42,928 nucleotides of DNA from JAGVWJ01 sp964588555 (GCA_964588555.1 CAZPPT010000011.1:1-42928); one strand, 5' to 3'. Counted from the first letter of the stretch, positions 24,430 to 31,811 are shown. The notes: a model not told the origin generated them from the sequence alone. Made by a program: numbers and translations.

Positions 24430-24486
24430 CTGAGCTACGGGCCCAATGTTGTAAAAATAGTCATTAAAACAGTTTAAAAACAATAC

Positions 24487-25431
24487 CTACTCCAAAACTG
24501 GCACCACTAACTCGATGTCCTCGGTGAATATGTCGTCAGCGGGTGCGGAATCGCCAAAAATGGCGGCTGAGATAGCGGAGACCTGCGGGGTGGAAAGAAT
24601 GCTATCCAAGGTGCCCCCGCCGGACAAAGTTAGGAGGCGGTTGCAGATGCGCATGGCAACCGACCTGACGCGTTGCGAAATTAAATCCGGGTCGCTGCTG
24701 ACATAAGGTCCAAGAAATGCCGTAGGATAGGGTATATGGGACAATGCATCAAGAAATCCAAGATACGCATAGGGGGAATATACCACGGGTGCGAGTTTTG
24801 TAAGGAGGGTTCGGTGATTGTTCGGCAATGGACTTTGTTCGCTATTTTCCTCACCTTGAACCATAAGCCGGTGATTTAGATAGGTGCCAAGCACAAGCCC
24901 AAATGCATTTGATAGAAACCATGCTCCCGGTAGGGGGGTTTCCAACTTAACGGGAAGCTTTCCTGCAAACGGGGCATCTGGGATATATTCTATCGAAAGC
25001 AGAATGCGCAGAATGTTATCACCGCCTGCAAAATCGGCCCACGCACGGGGCGGCCGTGAACTAAGATGATACGTAGAGAGGTTTGCGACTGAAACCAGCT
25101 CAAATTCTCCAGCCGTTACGGCATCAACGACATCACCAATGACATAGGCATACCTGGGATCGTTAGTATTAAGAGACAAAACACGTGCATATATCCCGGA
25201 TGCGCAAAGTCCTCCAAGAAAACGGTTGAGGCCATGAATGGTCTGCTTATTCTCAAGGTCAAAATAAAAAACATGGCCGTGTTTGATGTGGCTAAAAAGA
25301 GGATGTTGCCGTGGTATGAAAACTGCCCCCCGTTCAAAAAGCCGCTTGAGAATGGATTTAATCTCGACGCGAAGCGCACCATTTGTCGGGGCGTCGTTTC
25401 GCTTGACGACCCGTTCTATTAATGTAACCAT
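24487..25431 (-). CDS. Hypothetical protein
   Basis: 314 residues, soluble, with no recognisable domain. It has mixed alpha/beta composition and regions such as HVFYFDLENKQTIHGLNRFLGGLCASGIYARVL and SPYAYLGFLDALSHIPYPTAFLG. A TTTATAAAC box at about 25452-25460 lies about 24 bases before ATG 25431, so the message is probably leaderless. The gene is divergent from tRNA-Cys and sits between two interrupted tRNA genes. No functional inference is possible from context. Confidence 0.6.
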   Translation of the reverse strand: MVTLIERVVKRNDAPTNGALRVEIKSILKRLFERGAVFIPRQHPLFSHIKHGHVFYFDLENKQTIHGLNRFLGGLCASGIYARVLSLNTNDPRYAYVIGDVVDAVTAGEFELVSVANLSTYHLSSRPPRAWADFAGGDNILRILLSIEYIPDAPFAGKLPVKLETPLPGAWFLSNAFGLVLGTYLNHRLMVQGEENSEQSPLPNNHRTLLTKLAPVVYSPYAYLGFLDALSHIPYPTAFLGPYVSSDPDLISQRVRSVAMRICNRLLTLSGGGTLDSILSTPQVSAISAAIFGDSAPADDIFTEDIELVVPVLE

Positions 25432-25538
25432 GAAGTATATATGGTAAAATATGTTTATAAAATCAATGGGGTTTTTAAAGTATCGATTATTAATATATGT
25501 ATGCCGGGTTGGCTGATCGGCTAGGCACCCGCCTGCAG

Positions 25539-25685
25539 CTCGAGCCCTTTTTCTTAGAAAGAAAAAGGTCTAGAGTTCACCCCAAAAAGAAACTGGGGCG
25601 ATTATTCTTCGCTTTTATGAGATCAGTAGTGATCGATGAAATAGCATATATGTTTTTGGGCGCTTTTTGGAAAAAAGCGCAAGAA
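25539..25685 (+). other. Anticodon-loop intron of tRNA-Cys (37/38), 147 nt
   Basis: Contains two strong hairpins: 25546-25568 (arms CCTTTTTCTT/AAGAAAAAGG, loop AGA) and 25660-25680 (arms GCGCTTTTT/AAAAAGCGC, loop GGA), the second preceded by TGTTTTTGG as in other introns here. A 73-codon open frame runs across it but also spans tRNA exons and is not coding. Splice boundaries follow from the exon fit; no strict bulge-helix-bulge seen. Confidence 0.75.
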
Positions 25686-25706
25686 AGCGGAGTAGAGGGG
25701 TTCAAC

Positions 25707-25763
25707 GCACTTTTTTAGGAAAAAAGTGCGCAAAAAACGCACAACCTAAAAACTTAATGAAAA
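25707..25763 (+). other. T-loop intron of tRNA-Cys (59/60), 57 nt
   Basis: Exon TTCA (54-57) pairs with intron TGAA just before a three-base bulge AA|T, so the cut is after C59 (T-loop TTCAACT). An 11-base-pair hairpin (25706-25730, arms CGCACTTTTTT/AAAAAAGTGCG, loop AGG) begins at the junction itself. Confidence 0.8.
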
Positions 25764-25829
25764 TCCCTTGCCCGGCTTATTTTTCTTAAACTATTATTTT
25801 TTAAACACTCATACGCATGCTCTTTATCT

Positions 25830-27116
25830 ATGTTTAGAACACACTATGTAGCAGATGCTAAGAAACAAGAAAACGCAACCGTTGCAGGTTGGGTTTATGA
25901 CGTACGTGACCTGGGGAAACTCAAGTTTGTATTGGTTCGGGACCGAACTGGCATAATACAAGTCACTGCAAAAAAAGGAGTAGTCAATGATGCACTTTTG
26001 GAACGGATGAAATGTAACCGGGAAGACGTGGTGAAAGTAAGTGGGAAAATAGTTCCTAATAAAATTGCGCCTGACGGCGTCGAGTTGATTCCAGATGAAT
26101 TTACGACCCTAAACAGCGTGGAGCGAAAACTCCCCGTTGACCCAAGCGATGCAGTGCCTGCCGAATTAGATACGAGACTTGACCACCGATACATTGACTT
26201 ACGGCGTAAGAAAATCGCTGCGATATTTACGATAAAATCACTTGTAGCAAACGCCTTTCGGGATTCGCTTCGAAACCAAAAATTTGTTGAGATTCACCCG
26301 TCGTGCATTACCGGTGCGGCAACCGAAGGGGGGACAGATGTATTCCCTATCCAGTACTTTGAAAACCTCGCATTTCTTGTACAATCACCGCAACTTTACA
26401 AGCAGCTTGCAGTCATCGGCGGATTTGACAGGGTATTTATGACTGTGCCGGTGTTCAGGGCAGAAAAGCACAATACGACCACGCACTTAAACGAGGTCGT
26501 TCAGATGGATATCGAGATGGGGTTTGCAGACCATGCCGATGCGATGGACGTGCTTGAGCACGTGGTACTTGATATTCTTGCCTCAATACGGGACAATGCA
26601 AAAGAAGAACTAAAGGCACTGGGAGTCGAGGTGCAGGTACCAAAAAAGATACCGCGCCATACGTATACCGAACTGGTGGACCGCCTCAATAAAGCTGGAT
26701 TTACGATGCAGTGGGGGGACGACTTCACGAAAGAGGCGGAAAAAAAACTACAGGAACTCCTCGGCGAGCAATTATATTTTATTTACGAGTGGCCTACTGC
26801 AATACGGGCATTCTATTCCATGCCAACTGAAAATGACGAAAAAATATGTAACGCGTTTGATTTGATATATCAGGGGCTTGAAATTTCAAGCGGGGCACAG
26901 CGTATCCATAAGATACACATACTTGAGGACCAACTGAAAAAGCGCGGCCTTGACGCATATAAATTTGAGTTCTATTTAAATGCATTTAGGATGGGCGCGC
27001 CACCGCACGCCGGCTGGAGTATTGGGCTAGAACGACTAACTATGAAAATATGTAATCTTGACAATATCCGGGAAGCGGTGCTCTTTCCAAGGGATAGGAC
27101 AAGGTTGTACCCCTAG
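25830..27116 (+). CDS. aspS: Aspartyl-tRNA synthetase, archaeal type
   Basis: 428 residues, the archaeal/eukaryotic class IIb length. Charges tRNA-Asp (possibly also tRNA-Asn). An N-terminal OB-fold anticodon-binding domain (about 14-100, VAGWVYDVRDLGKLKFVLVRD) is followed by the catalytic core: ITGAATEGGTDVF, SPQLYKQ, motif 2 FRAEKHNTTTHLNE, QRIHK flexible region, and motif 3 GWSIGLERLTM with IREAVLFPRD. The bacterial GAD insertion is absent. The residue at the anticodon-discriminating site is Tyr23, neither the Trp of strict nor the His of relaxed enzymes as I recall them, so specificity is undecided. Ends by overlapping the convergent AlkD-like gene by four bases. Confidence 0.95.
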   Translation: MFRTHYVADAKKQENATVAGWVYDVRDLGKLKFVLVRDRTGIIQVTAKKGVVNDALLERMKCNREDVVKVSGKIVPNKIAPDGVELIPDEFTTLNSVERKLPVDPSDAVPAELDTRLDHRYIDLRRKKIAAIFTIKSLVANAFRDSLRNQKFVEIHPSCITGAATEGGTDVFPIQYFENLAFLVQSPQLYKQLAVIGGFDRVFMTVPVFRAEKHNTTTHLNEVVQMDIEMGFADHADAMDVLEHVVLDILASIRDNAKEELKALGVEVQVPKKIPRHTYTELVDRLNKAGFTMQWGDDFTKEAEKKLQELLGEQLYFIYEWPTAIRAFYSMPTENDEKICNAFDLIYQGLEISSGAQRIHKIHILEDQLKKRGLDAYKFEFYLNAFRMGAPPHAGWSIGLERLTMKICNLDNIREAVLFPRDRTRLYP

Positions 27117-27805
27117 GTACGGCCCATATAAAATTCCCTTTTGCCCTTGTCGAACTTCTCAATTGCATAGCGGAGCATAGTGCGGGGCATCTCCCTATAG
27201 TGGGCAATAAGGAATGTTTCGAGTGCTTTTTGGTCGCGTTTTCCAATTTCCCGTAGCATCCAACCGACTGCCTTATGGATAAGGTCGTGCGTGTCGTTAA
27301 GAAGGAGTTTTGCAATGGCAAAAGAATCATCAAAGCGTTTTTGCCTTATAAAATAAAAAGTCGAGACCATGGCGATACGGCGCTCCCAAAGAAGCGTGGA
27401 TTTGGCGAAACCATATAGGAGTTTTTTATCCTTATCAAGGAGGTAGGCGCCAAGGATCTTATCTGCAGAGGTGTCAACAAGGTCCCAGTTATTGATATGC
27501 GAGCGATGGAGAAGATAAAAATCAACAATTTCTTTGCGTGCTTGTTCGTTTGATTTTTTGAATTTCTCAACAAGGATCAAAAGCGCAAGGAGACGGGCTT
27601 CATGAATTTTATTTTTTAATAGCAACTCGAGCGAGGTAAGTTCCAAATTTGTATATTTTTTCGCAATTGCGCGGGTTTGCGGCACGGTGACTCCGATAAA
27701 TATATCTCCTTCGCCGTATTCTCCTTTTCCGGTTTTAAAGAAACGTACTGAGACATCGGCCCGCTCCTTTTGTGCGTACCGTTGCAAGTCTGAAAGTGGA
27801 TCCAT
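27113..27805 (-). CDS. AlkD-like DNA alkylation repair protein (HEAT-repeat glycosylase family)
   Basis: 230 residues, all-helical, matching the DNA-alkylation-repair (AlkC/AlkD) family. Diagnostic stretches are RFFKTGKGEYGEGDIFIGV near the start, ARLLALLILVEKF, NNWDLVDTSADKILG, LWERRIAMVSTFYFI and HDLIHKAVGWMLREIGKRD. These enzymes remove positively charged alkyl bases such as 3- and 7-methylated purines without base flipping; the Trp and Asp of NNWDLVD lie in the DNA-contact cleft. It neighbours a membrane ATPase gene with only two bases between. The window also encodes an alkylguanine alkyltransferase, a second alkylation-repair activity. Confidence 0.88.
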   Translation of the reverse strand: MDPLSDLQRYAQKERADVSVRFFKTGKGEYGEGDIFIGVTVPQTRAIAKKYTNLELTSLELLLKNKIHEARLLALLILVEKFKKSNEQARKEIVDFYLLHRSHINNWDLVDTSADKILGAYLLDKDKKLLYGFAKSTLLWERRIAMVSTFYFIRQKRFDDSFAIAKLLLNDTHDLIHKAVGWMLREIGKRDQKALETFLIAHYREMPRTMLRYAIEKFDKGKREFYMGRT

Positions 27806-27807
27806 AT

Positions 27808-28659
27808 CTACACCTGCCTAAAATTGCTAAATGATTTACTTGTTTTGTCGTTCCAGAATGAGGGAAGTTGGTTTATAATATAGCCTCGAAATTCATTAGA
27901 GTAAACATACGTTAGCCGATTCCCAAATGAAGAAAATTCGCTAAATCCTGCTTCTGCATCTGCATACACTTCTTTGATTTTCTTGCGCTCAAAATCCTTT
28001 TGCAAGAGGGACGAACGGCGCAATAGTAAATAGTCTGCCTGCCGTATCGCATTTACCTCAAGATTTGCGGAATTTTGTGAAATGAAGAGGACACTTAGGT
28101 CCTTGTGACGTGCAACAAGAAGAAATGCGCTTAAGAGCTTGTTTGGATTTGACATCGAGCCGCGTGAAGAAAACAAAATGCCCCCTTCATCGATGAGGAC
28201 AAATGAACCGTTTGGGGCATCGCTTATGTCTTTAACCGTACGTATCCAGCGCGGAAGGTTCTCTTCAGAAAAACCCATGGCGCATGCCAGCCGGCCCGTT
28301 TTGGCAGTAACGTTTTCCAACAATCGCATGCCAAGCGCGCTCTTGCCGCTTCCGCGGGCGCCAAGGATAATTCCGATGCTGCTTTTTGAGTCCATAAGAT
28401 GGATTTCAAATTGCCCAAAGTTACCTTCATTGGTCTTTAAAATTTCAAATGGAACATACCTGGCAGTACCTTTAGGTTTTTTTCGGGCAGCCTGCTTTTT
28501 GCCCAGTTCAGTTTTCGTCCTTTTGAAAAACAGTGAGACAACTAAAACAAATGACTTTCCCAAAAACAAGGCAATGGCAAACAGCGTATCAAATATAAAT
28601 GGGACAACTGCAAGCATAAACCCAAAAAAACGGCTGAAAAGTGTTTTCTTTCGTGCCAT
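27808..28659 (-). CDS. Membrane-anchored Zot-like P-loop ATPase
   Basis: 283 residues. Residues 8-45 are strongly hydrophobic (VVPFIFDTLFAIALFLG), a membrane anchor. The ATPase has Walker A LGARGSGKS (99-107) and Walker B FVLIDEGG (Asp157-Glu158). The order Walker B, then LLVARHKDLSVLFISQNSANLEVNAIRQADYLLLRRSS, resembles Zot/FtsK-HerA-type packaging motors used by filamentous viruses. It could be a captured viral morphogenesis protein or part of a surface or DNA-transfer machine. The next gene is only two bases away. A TATA box was not clear. Confidence 0.65.
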   Translation of the reverse strand: MARKKTLFSRFFGFMLAVVPFIFDTLFAIALFLGKSFVLVVSLFFKRTKTELGKKQAARKKPKGTARYVPFEILKTNEGNFGQFEIHLMDSKSSIGIILGARGSGKSALGMRLLENVTAKTGRLACAMGFSEENLPRWIRTVKDISDAPNGSFVLIDEGGILFSSRGSMSNPNKLLSAFLLVARHKDLSVLFISQNSANLEVNAIRQADYLLLRRSSLLQKDFERKKIKEVYADAEAGFSEFSSFGNRLTYVYSNEFRGYIINQLPSFWNDKTSKSFSNFRQV

Positions 28660-28711
28660 GGATACATAATACAGCTAATGTCAAAAAGGCTTTCGTTTGA
28701 TAAAAAAGAAA

Positions 28712-29227
28712 TTAGGAGGGGCTAGACCTCCGTGCCTTTTGCGCCTTTTTTATGTTTTCTGAGCGTGCGCGTTTCTGTGCACGCGTAGGTTTTGCCTTCT
28801 CAGGTACATTCTTACGCGGTCTTGCGATAAAAATGTCCCCGCGTACGTGCCGCGGAACCGTGGAGAGCTGCCCCCTAAACAATTCCCTCGTCTTAGGGTC
28901 ATTAGGCACAAGACGGTCAGCCTCAATATGTGCGTCTTGCTTACTCACAAGAAATGCTTCAGTATCCCAACTGCCGCTTTGTCTCCTGCCGGCAAGACGC
29001 AGCGTGTGCCCCCGCCTTCCAATGTCCTGAGTCTTAAATGAGGCAAACTGCTCTTTTGGCCGAAGCACGATCCGGTAATATCTACCAGTTCCAAGCGTGC
29101 CTGGCTTTAGGCGCACACGCCCTTGTGGTTGAGCCAATGCACGCTGGCGGGTCGTCATGGCCTTCCATGTATCCTGGGCTTTCTGGATATTGTGTCTCGC
29201 TGCGCTTTTCTGTCGTTCCGTCACCAT
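28712..29227 (-). CDS. Hypothetical basic protein with repeated NIxKAQ motif
   Basis: 171 residues, rich in Arg and Lys. The start (AARHNIQKAQDTWKAM) and the end (ARSENIKKAQKARR) share the pattern R-x-NI-x-KAQ, so the termini look like two copies of a short helical, possibly nucleic-acid-binding, element. The centre (about 35-130) has RYYRIVLRPKEQFASFKTQDIG, a beta-rich stretch. No family is recognised. ATG 29227 is set by GAGGTGAGCAC; the upstream open frame has no such support. It is divergent from the dienelactone hydrolase. Confidence 0.6.
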   Translation of the reverse strand: MVTERQKSAARHNIQKAQDTWKAMTTRQRALAQPQGRVRLKPGTLGTGRYYRIVLRPKEQFASFKTQDIGRRGHTLRLAGRRQSGSWDTEAFLVSKQDAHIEADRLVPNDPKTRELFRGQLSTVPRHVRGDIFIARPRKNVPEKAKPTRAQKRARSENIKKAQKARRSSPS

Positions 29228-29337
29228 GTGCTCACCTCGCTGTAATACACTGCCCCCTATCTCGGATAAATACCTTTCGTGTTGGAATACGCCAAAAGAC
29301 GCAATGATTAAATAGTGCCTTTGCGGGAAATAATGCC

Positions 29338-30117
29338 ATGAAGATATACGCGACGATTTTACTGATGATATTCTTAAACGGCTGTATGGCGCCGCAGGCT
29401 GACGGAACGATAAACAATTCAACAATGCTAAACGGCCAGGGACAATACGAGATAACAACGCAGGAAGTCCAATACTTTGAAAATGTGCGCGGATACCTTG
29501 CAAAGCCCTCACAACCCGGACAGTATCCAGGCGTCATTATGATCCACGAATGGTGGGGACTTAACGACAACATACGTCAAATGGCACGCGAACTTGCACG
29601 TAACGGGTATAGTGTCATCGCAGTTGACCTCTACGGGGGCGCAGTTGCAACAACGCCTGACGAGGCACGGGCACTCGTAGCTGCTCTTGATTCGACACGG
29701 GCAAAACAGAATATGCGCGCTGCCGCACAATTCCTTAGGGAAAACGAAAACGTAACAAAGACCGCTTCGCTTGGCTGGTGTTTTGGCGGTGGGCAGAGCA
29801 TGCAACTTGCCGTAAGTGGCGAGGAGCTTGATGCAACCATCATATATTATGGAAACATCATAACAGATGAAGCGCAATTGCAGTCAATCAACTGGCCTGT
29901 GCTCGGGATTTTCGGGGAAAACGATACGTCAATACCAACGACCAATGTACGGGAGTTCAGGGCAAAACTTGACCAGCTTGGCATTGAGAATGAGGTTTAT
30001 ATTTATCCAAACGTGGGACACGCATTTGCAAACCCCTCCGGCATGAACTACGCGCCTGAAGAAACACGCGATGCATGGAACAAAACGCTTGATTTTTTGA
30101 ATATGCATTTGAAATAG
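29338..30117 (+). CDS. Dienelactone-hydrolase-family lipoprotein
   Basis: 259 residues. Signal and lipobox: LLMIFLNGC, so likely anchored outside the membrane. The alpha/beta hydrolase core has VIMIHEWWGLNDNIR (Glu-containing helix of the family), YSVIAVDLYGG, nucleophile Cys148 in GWCFGG, Asp196 in GENDTSIP and His228 in NVGHAF. The Cys nucleophile is specific to dienelactone hydrolases. The natural substrate is unknown: small esters or lactones are expected. Ends four bases before the left copy of the tRNA-His-derived repeat, so the island inserted immediately after this gene. Confidence 0.9.
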   Translation: MKIYATILLMIFLNGCMAPQADGTINNSTMLNGQGQYEITTQEVQYFENVRGYLAKPSQPGQYPGVIMIHEWWGLNDNIRQMARELARNGYSVIAVDLYGGAVATTPDEARALVAALDSTRAKQNMRAAAQFLRENENVTKTASLGWCFGGGQSMQLAVSGEELDATIIYYGNIITDEAQLQSINWPVLGIFGENDTSIPTTNVREFRAKLDQLGIENEVYIYPNVGHAFANPSGMNYAPEETRDAWNKTLDFLNMHLK

Positions 30118-30120
30118 AAG

Positions 30121-30133
30121 AAGGCCACGACCG
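30121..30133. repeat. Distal attachment-site copy (tRNA-His 3' end)
   Basis: AAGGCCACGACCG is identical to 31796-31808, the 3' end of tRNA-His (T-stem end, acceptor strand and C73) plus two flanking bases. The two copies, in the same orientation, bracket 1.66 kb. This is the standard footprint of integration at a tRNA 3' end. Similarity stops sharply on both sides, so only 13 bases support it. Confidence 0.7.
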
Positions 30134-30259
30134 GTCGCCAAAGCTTGGATTTGGTTCATTACCAGACCATACAAGATTATGCATGTTTATGCAATGTTTT
30201 GCATATTTTGTTTATTAAGTGAAACTATTTAACTTTTTCTACAAGGATTGTGAAATAGA

Positions 30260-31111
30260 TCACTGCTGAAATCTCTCACTTTTTGTTTTGTCAAAATTTT
30301 GATTTCTAAGCTTTGCTTCTTCGCTAGGTTCTTTCATTCTCATAACTCCTATAACTTCCATTACTCGTTCACTAAATGGTGTCCACCAATAGGCATACTC
30401 CAACCAATCCTTTTGTTGATCAACAGCAGTGTTTGTCTCTACTAGGCCAAGTTCTAATAATTTAGATAAAGAAGCATGTATCAGCGGTCTAAGCAATTCG
30501 GGGCACTGCTCTTGAATAGTTTGAGAATTCATATGGCTAAAGCCATGGGGTTCAGTACCATAATTTTTCATTAACCAAAGACATCCATGGTCTAATGTTT
30601 TACTAACTTTTGAAATAAGCCGGTTTCTTGCTTTTTGTTGATTTTCAATGGCAATTTTTATTTCTTCGACCATTTTGCTAGCAATATCTGCATCGATCAC
30701 ATGAATGTCCTTCACGTCAAATGGCAGCCATAATTCTGAATTAGATTTGTTATTTGCTTTCAGAATAATTATGTCTTCAGGCTGTCGTATTGTAACTGCT
30801 ATCCCCAATTCGTACATGACATTTGGATTTGGCGAGTTGTATCTTGAATCATTGGACAAATCAAATATCAGAAATTTTGAATTTGCTAAATAATCAAATA
30901 TTTTATCCATGATCGTGCCATCGTTAGGTGGAAATCCAGAAAGAACCACCGGAATTTTGAGACCGTCAGCAAGGCTCTTTAAAGCATCAAATCTATTTTT
31001 GAAGTCGACATAATTTCCAGCTTTTTCATCTTGTGGCATTGCAACAAAAATTTCATTCCTCTCTTGGTTACCTCTCCACTCAGTTTCGTAGTATTTTTTT
31101 GCTAGTGCCAA
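30260..31111 (-). CDS. TIR/nucleoside-deoxyribosyltransferase-like protein with winged-helix tail
   Basis: 283 residues. The first 160 match a nucleotide-processing fold related to TIR-like and NDT proteins: EIFVAMPQDE, VLSGFPPNDGTIMDKIFDYLANSKFLIFDLS, then NSPNPNVMYELGIAV with the expected catalytic Glu101, and WLPFDVKDIHVI. Such domains often cleave NAD+ or nucleotides in antiviral defence. Residues about 165-260 resemble a winged helix (LLRPLIHASLSKLLELGLVETN). A TTG start at 31111 is set by GGTGAT just upstream. The position inside the island with a toxin-antitoxin pair supports a defence role, which is inferred. Other uses of this fold, such as nucleotide salvage, remain possible. Confidence 0.72.
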   Translation of the reverse strand: MALAKKYYETEWRGNQERNEIFVAMPQDEKAGNYVDFKNRFDALKSLADGLKIPVVLSGFPPNDGTIMDKIFDYLANSKFLIFDLSNDSRYNSPNPNVMYELGIAVTIRQPEDIIILKANNKSNSELWLPFDVKDIHVIDADIASKMVEEIKIAIENQQKARNRLISKVSKTLDHGCLWLMKNYGTEPHGFSHMNSQTIQEQCPELLRPLIHASLSKLLELGLVETNTAVDQQKDWLEYAYWWTPFSERVMEVIGVMRMKEPSEEAKLRNQNFDKTKSERFQQ

Positions 31112-31326
31112 AATATCACCTATAAATCAAATTGAATGCGATCATTGTATCCTACATACAACATTCTGCATAAATAATTAACTCTAGTTGACCTGATTTC
31201 TTATACCATGCTCAAAAATGAGGTCATATTTTGAAAGTTGATGGCTCTGGCTATATTTCTAATTGGATTGAGTTAATGGGGTTGAACTCATAAGAATTAA
31301 AAACAGAATTTGCATAATAAATACGG
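31112..31326. promoter_or_regulatory. Divergent promoter region between the TIR-like gene and hicBA
   Basis: AT-rich, without an ORF. TGACCT (31189-31194) and AGGTCA (31221-31226) are an inverted repeat across 26 bases and could be the HicB operator. AT-rich ATAATAAATA at about 31315-31324 lies directly before the hicB ribosome binding site. Nothing else is evident. Confidence 0.35.
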
Positions 31327-31335
31327 GTGAAACAC

Positions 31336-31551
31336 ATGGGTAAATATAACTTTACAGTACTTATAGAAAAAGATGAAGATGGCATGTATGTTGCAGAAGT
31401 CCCAGACTTAAAGGGCTGCTATACACAGGGCGAAACATTGCAGGAAGTGCTTGAAAACATAAAGGAGGTAATAGAACTTTGTTTGGAGAGCCAGAAGGAT
31501 GTTCGTCCACATGAATTTGTAGGGGTGCAGAAAGTTGAGGTTTCAGTATGA
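31336..31551 (+). CDS. hicB: HicB-family antitoxin
   Basis: 71 residues. YNFTVLIEKDEDGMYVAEVPDLKGCYTQGETLQEVLENIKEVI is the full HicB partial RNase-H-like fold (ExDxxGYxAxxPDLPGCxTxGxTxxEAxxN consensus). HicB binds and neutralises HicA and usually represses the operon, but the C-terminal DNA-binding part is short here. ATG 31336 is used because GGGTGA (31325-31330) precedes it; the in-frame GTG at 31327 is inside that site. Overlaps hicA in ATGA. Part of the island at tRNA-His. Confidence 0.9.
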   Translation: MGKYNFTVLIEKDEDGMYVAEVPDLKGCYTQGETLQEVLENIKEVIELCLESQKDVRPHEFVGVQKVEVSV

Positions 31552-31778
31552 AGCTTCCACTAGTGGATGCAAAAACGTTAATCAAGATTCTTGTCCTCAA
31601 AGGTTATAGGCAAATAAGACAAAGTGGCAGTCATGTTCAATTCAAAGATGACCTGGGAACTCTAATAACAGTTCCGATTCATTCTGGAAAAGATATTGGA
31701 AGAGGGCTTCTAAGAAAAATTATACGAGATATGGAGCTAACAAGAGATGAATTTATATCACTTTTAGAAAAAGTTTGA
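31548..31778 (+). CDS. hicA: HicA-family mRNA interferase toxin
   Basis: 76 residues with the double-stranded RNA-binding-like HicA fold. RQIRQSGSHVQFKDD carries catalytic His29 in the GSH motif, and TVPIHSGKDIGRGLLRKIIRDM is the conserved second half. HicA cleaves mRNA and blocks translation unless bound by HicB. The four-base overlap with hicB keeps antitoxin and toxin in step; hicB first is the less common order. Its stop lies 20 bases before the tRNA-His 3' end. Confidence 0.92.
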   Translation: MKLPLVDAKTLIKILVLKGYRQIRQSGSHVQFKDDLGTLITVPIHSGKDIGRGLLRKIIRDMELTRDEFISLLEKV

Positions 31779-31795
31779 CAATTATATAAAAAAGA

Positions 31796-31808
31796 AAGGC
31801 CACGACCG
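31796..31808. repeat. Proximal attachment-site copy within tRNA-His 3' end
   Basis: Identical to 30121-30133. It comprises the last 11 bases of the tRNA-His gene (31808-31798) and two bases beyond. It marks the right edge of the integrated island, leaving the tRNA gene complete. Confidence 0.7.
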
Positions 31809-31811
31809 AGA

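Larger units (their letters stand above)
24014..24444 (-). tRNA. tRNA-Lys(TTT) interrupted by three introns
   Basis: Joining exons 24444-24430, 24268-24246, 24187-24166 and 24027-24014 gives a 74-base tRNA. The acceptor GGGCCCG pairs with CGGGCCC, discriminator G73. D-arm GCTC/GAGC, anticodon loop CTTTTAA with anticodon TTT, T-arm GAGAG/CTCTC with loop TTCAAAT. CCA is not encoded. Anticodon-stem pair 27-43 is a T-C mismatch. Introns of 161, 58 and 138 bases lie in the D-loop (15/16), at 37/38 and at 59/60, so 83% of the gene is intron. Oligo-T follows the 3' end (24013-24009), only five bases from the convergent TrmB stop; TTTTTAAAC upstream (about 24473-24481) is the promoter. Boundaries may slip by a base or two where repeats flank them. 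Confidence 0.88.
25503..25777 (+). tRNA. tRNA-Cys(GCA) interrupted by two introns
   Basis: Exons 25503-25538, 25686-25706 and 25764-25777 join to 71 bases. Acceptor GCCGGGT pairs with GCCCGGC (one G-T), with U73 as discriminator, typical of tRNA-Cys. D-arm has three pairs plus a G-A at 13-22. Anticodon stem CCCGC/GCGGA (27-43 C-A mismatch), loop CTGCAGA with anticodon GCA. T-arm AGGGG/CCCTT. Introns of 147 (37/38) and 57 bases (59/60) make up about 74% of the gene. A TTTTTAAAG box lies at 25472-25480 and an oligo-T run follows the end. CCA is not encoded. The pattern of acceptor, U73 and GCA makes the identity firm. Confidence 0.87.
30121..31808. mobile_element. Small integrated island at tRNA-His: HicBA plus TIR-like protein
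   Basis: Bounded by 13-base direct repeats matching the tRNA-His 3' end. Contents are a leftward TIR/deoxyribosyltransferase-like gene and a rightward hicB-hicA pair, divergent. No integrase or recombinase is present, so it is either a remnant or a non-autonomous passenger moved by an enzyme encoded elsewhere. Between 30134 and 30259 are repeated TATGCA/TTGCATA-like motifs that could be integrase arm sites. Base composition looks more AT-rich than neighbouring genes. The tRNA itself remains intact on the right side. Confidence 0.68.

Noticed and set aside
25497..25718. 73-codon open frame on the + strand across tRNA-Cys
   Set aside because: It spans tRNA exons and intron hairpins, and its codons reflect stem-loop repeats. 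The exon fit to tRNA-Cys explains the sequence much better.
30134..30170. Second partial tRNA arm beside the distal attachment site (TGGTTCATTACCA)
   Set aside because: The loop lacks the TTCRANY T-loop consensus and no acceptor or D-arm surrounds it. Treated as a chance hairpin.
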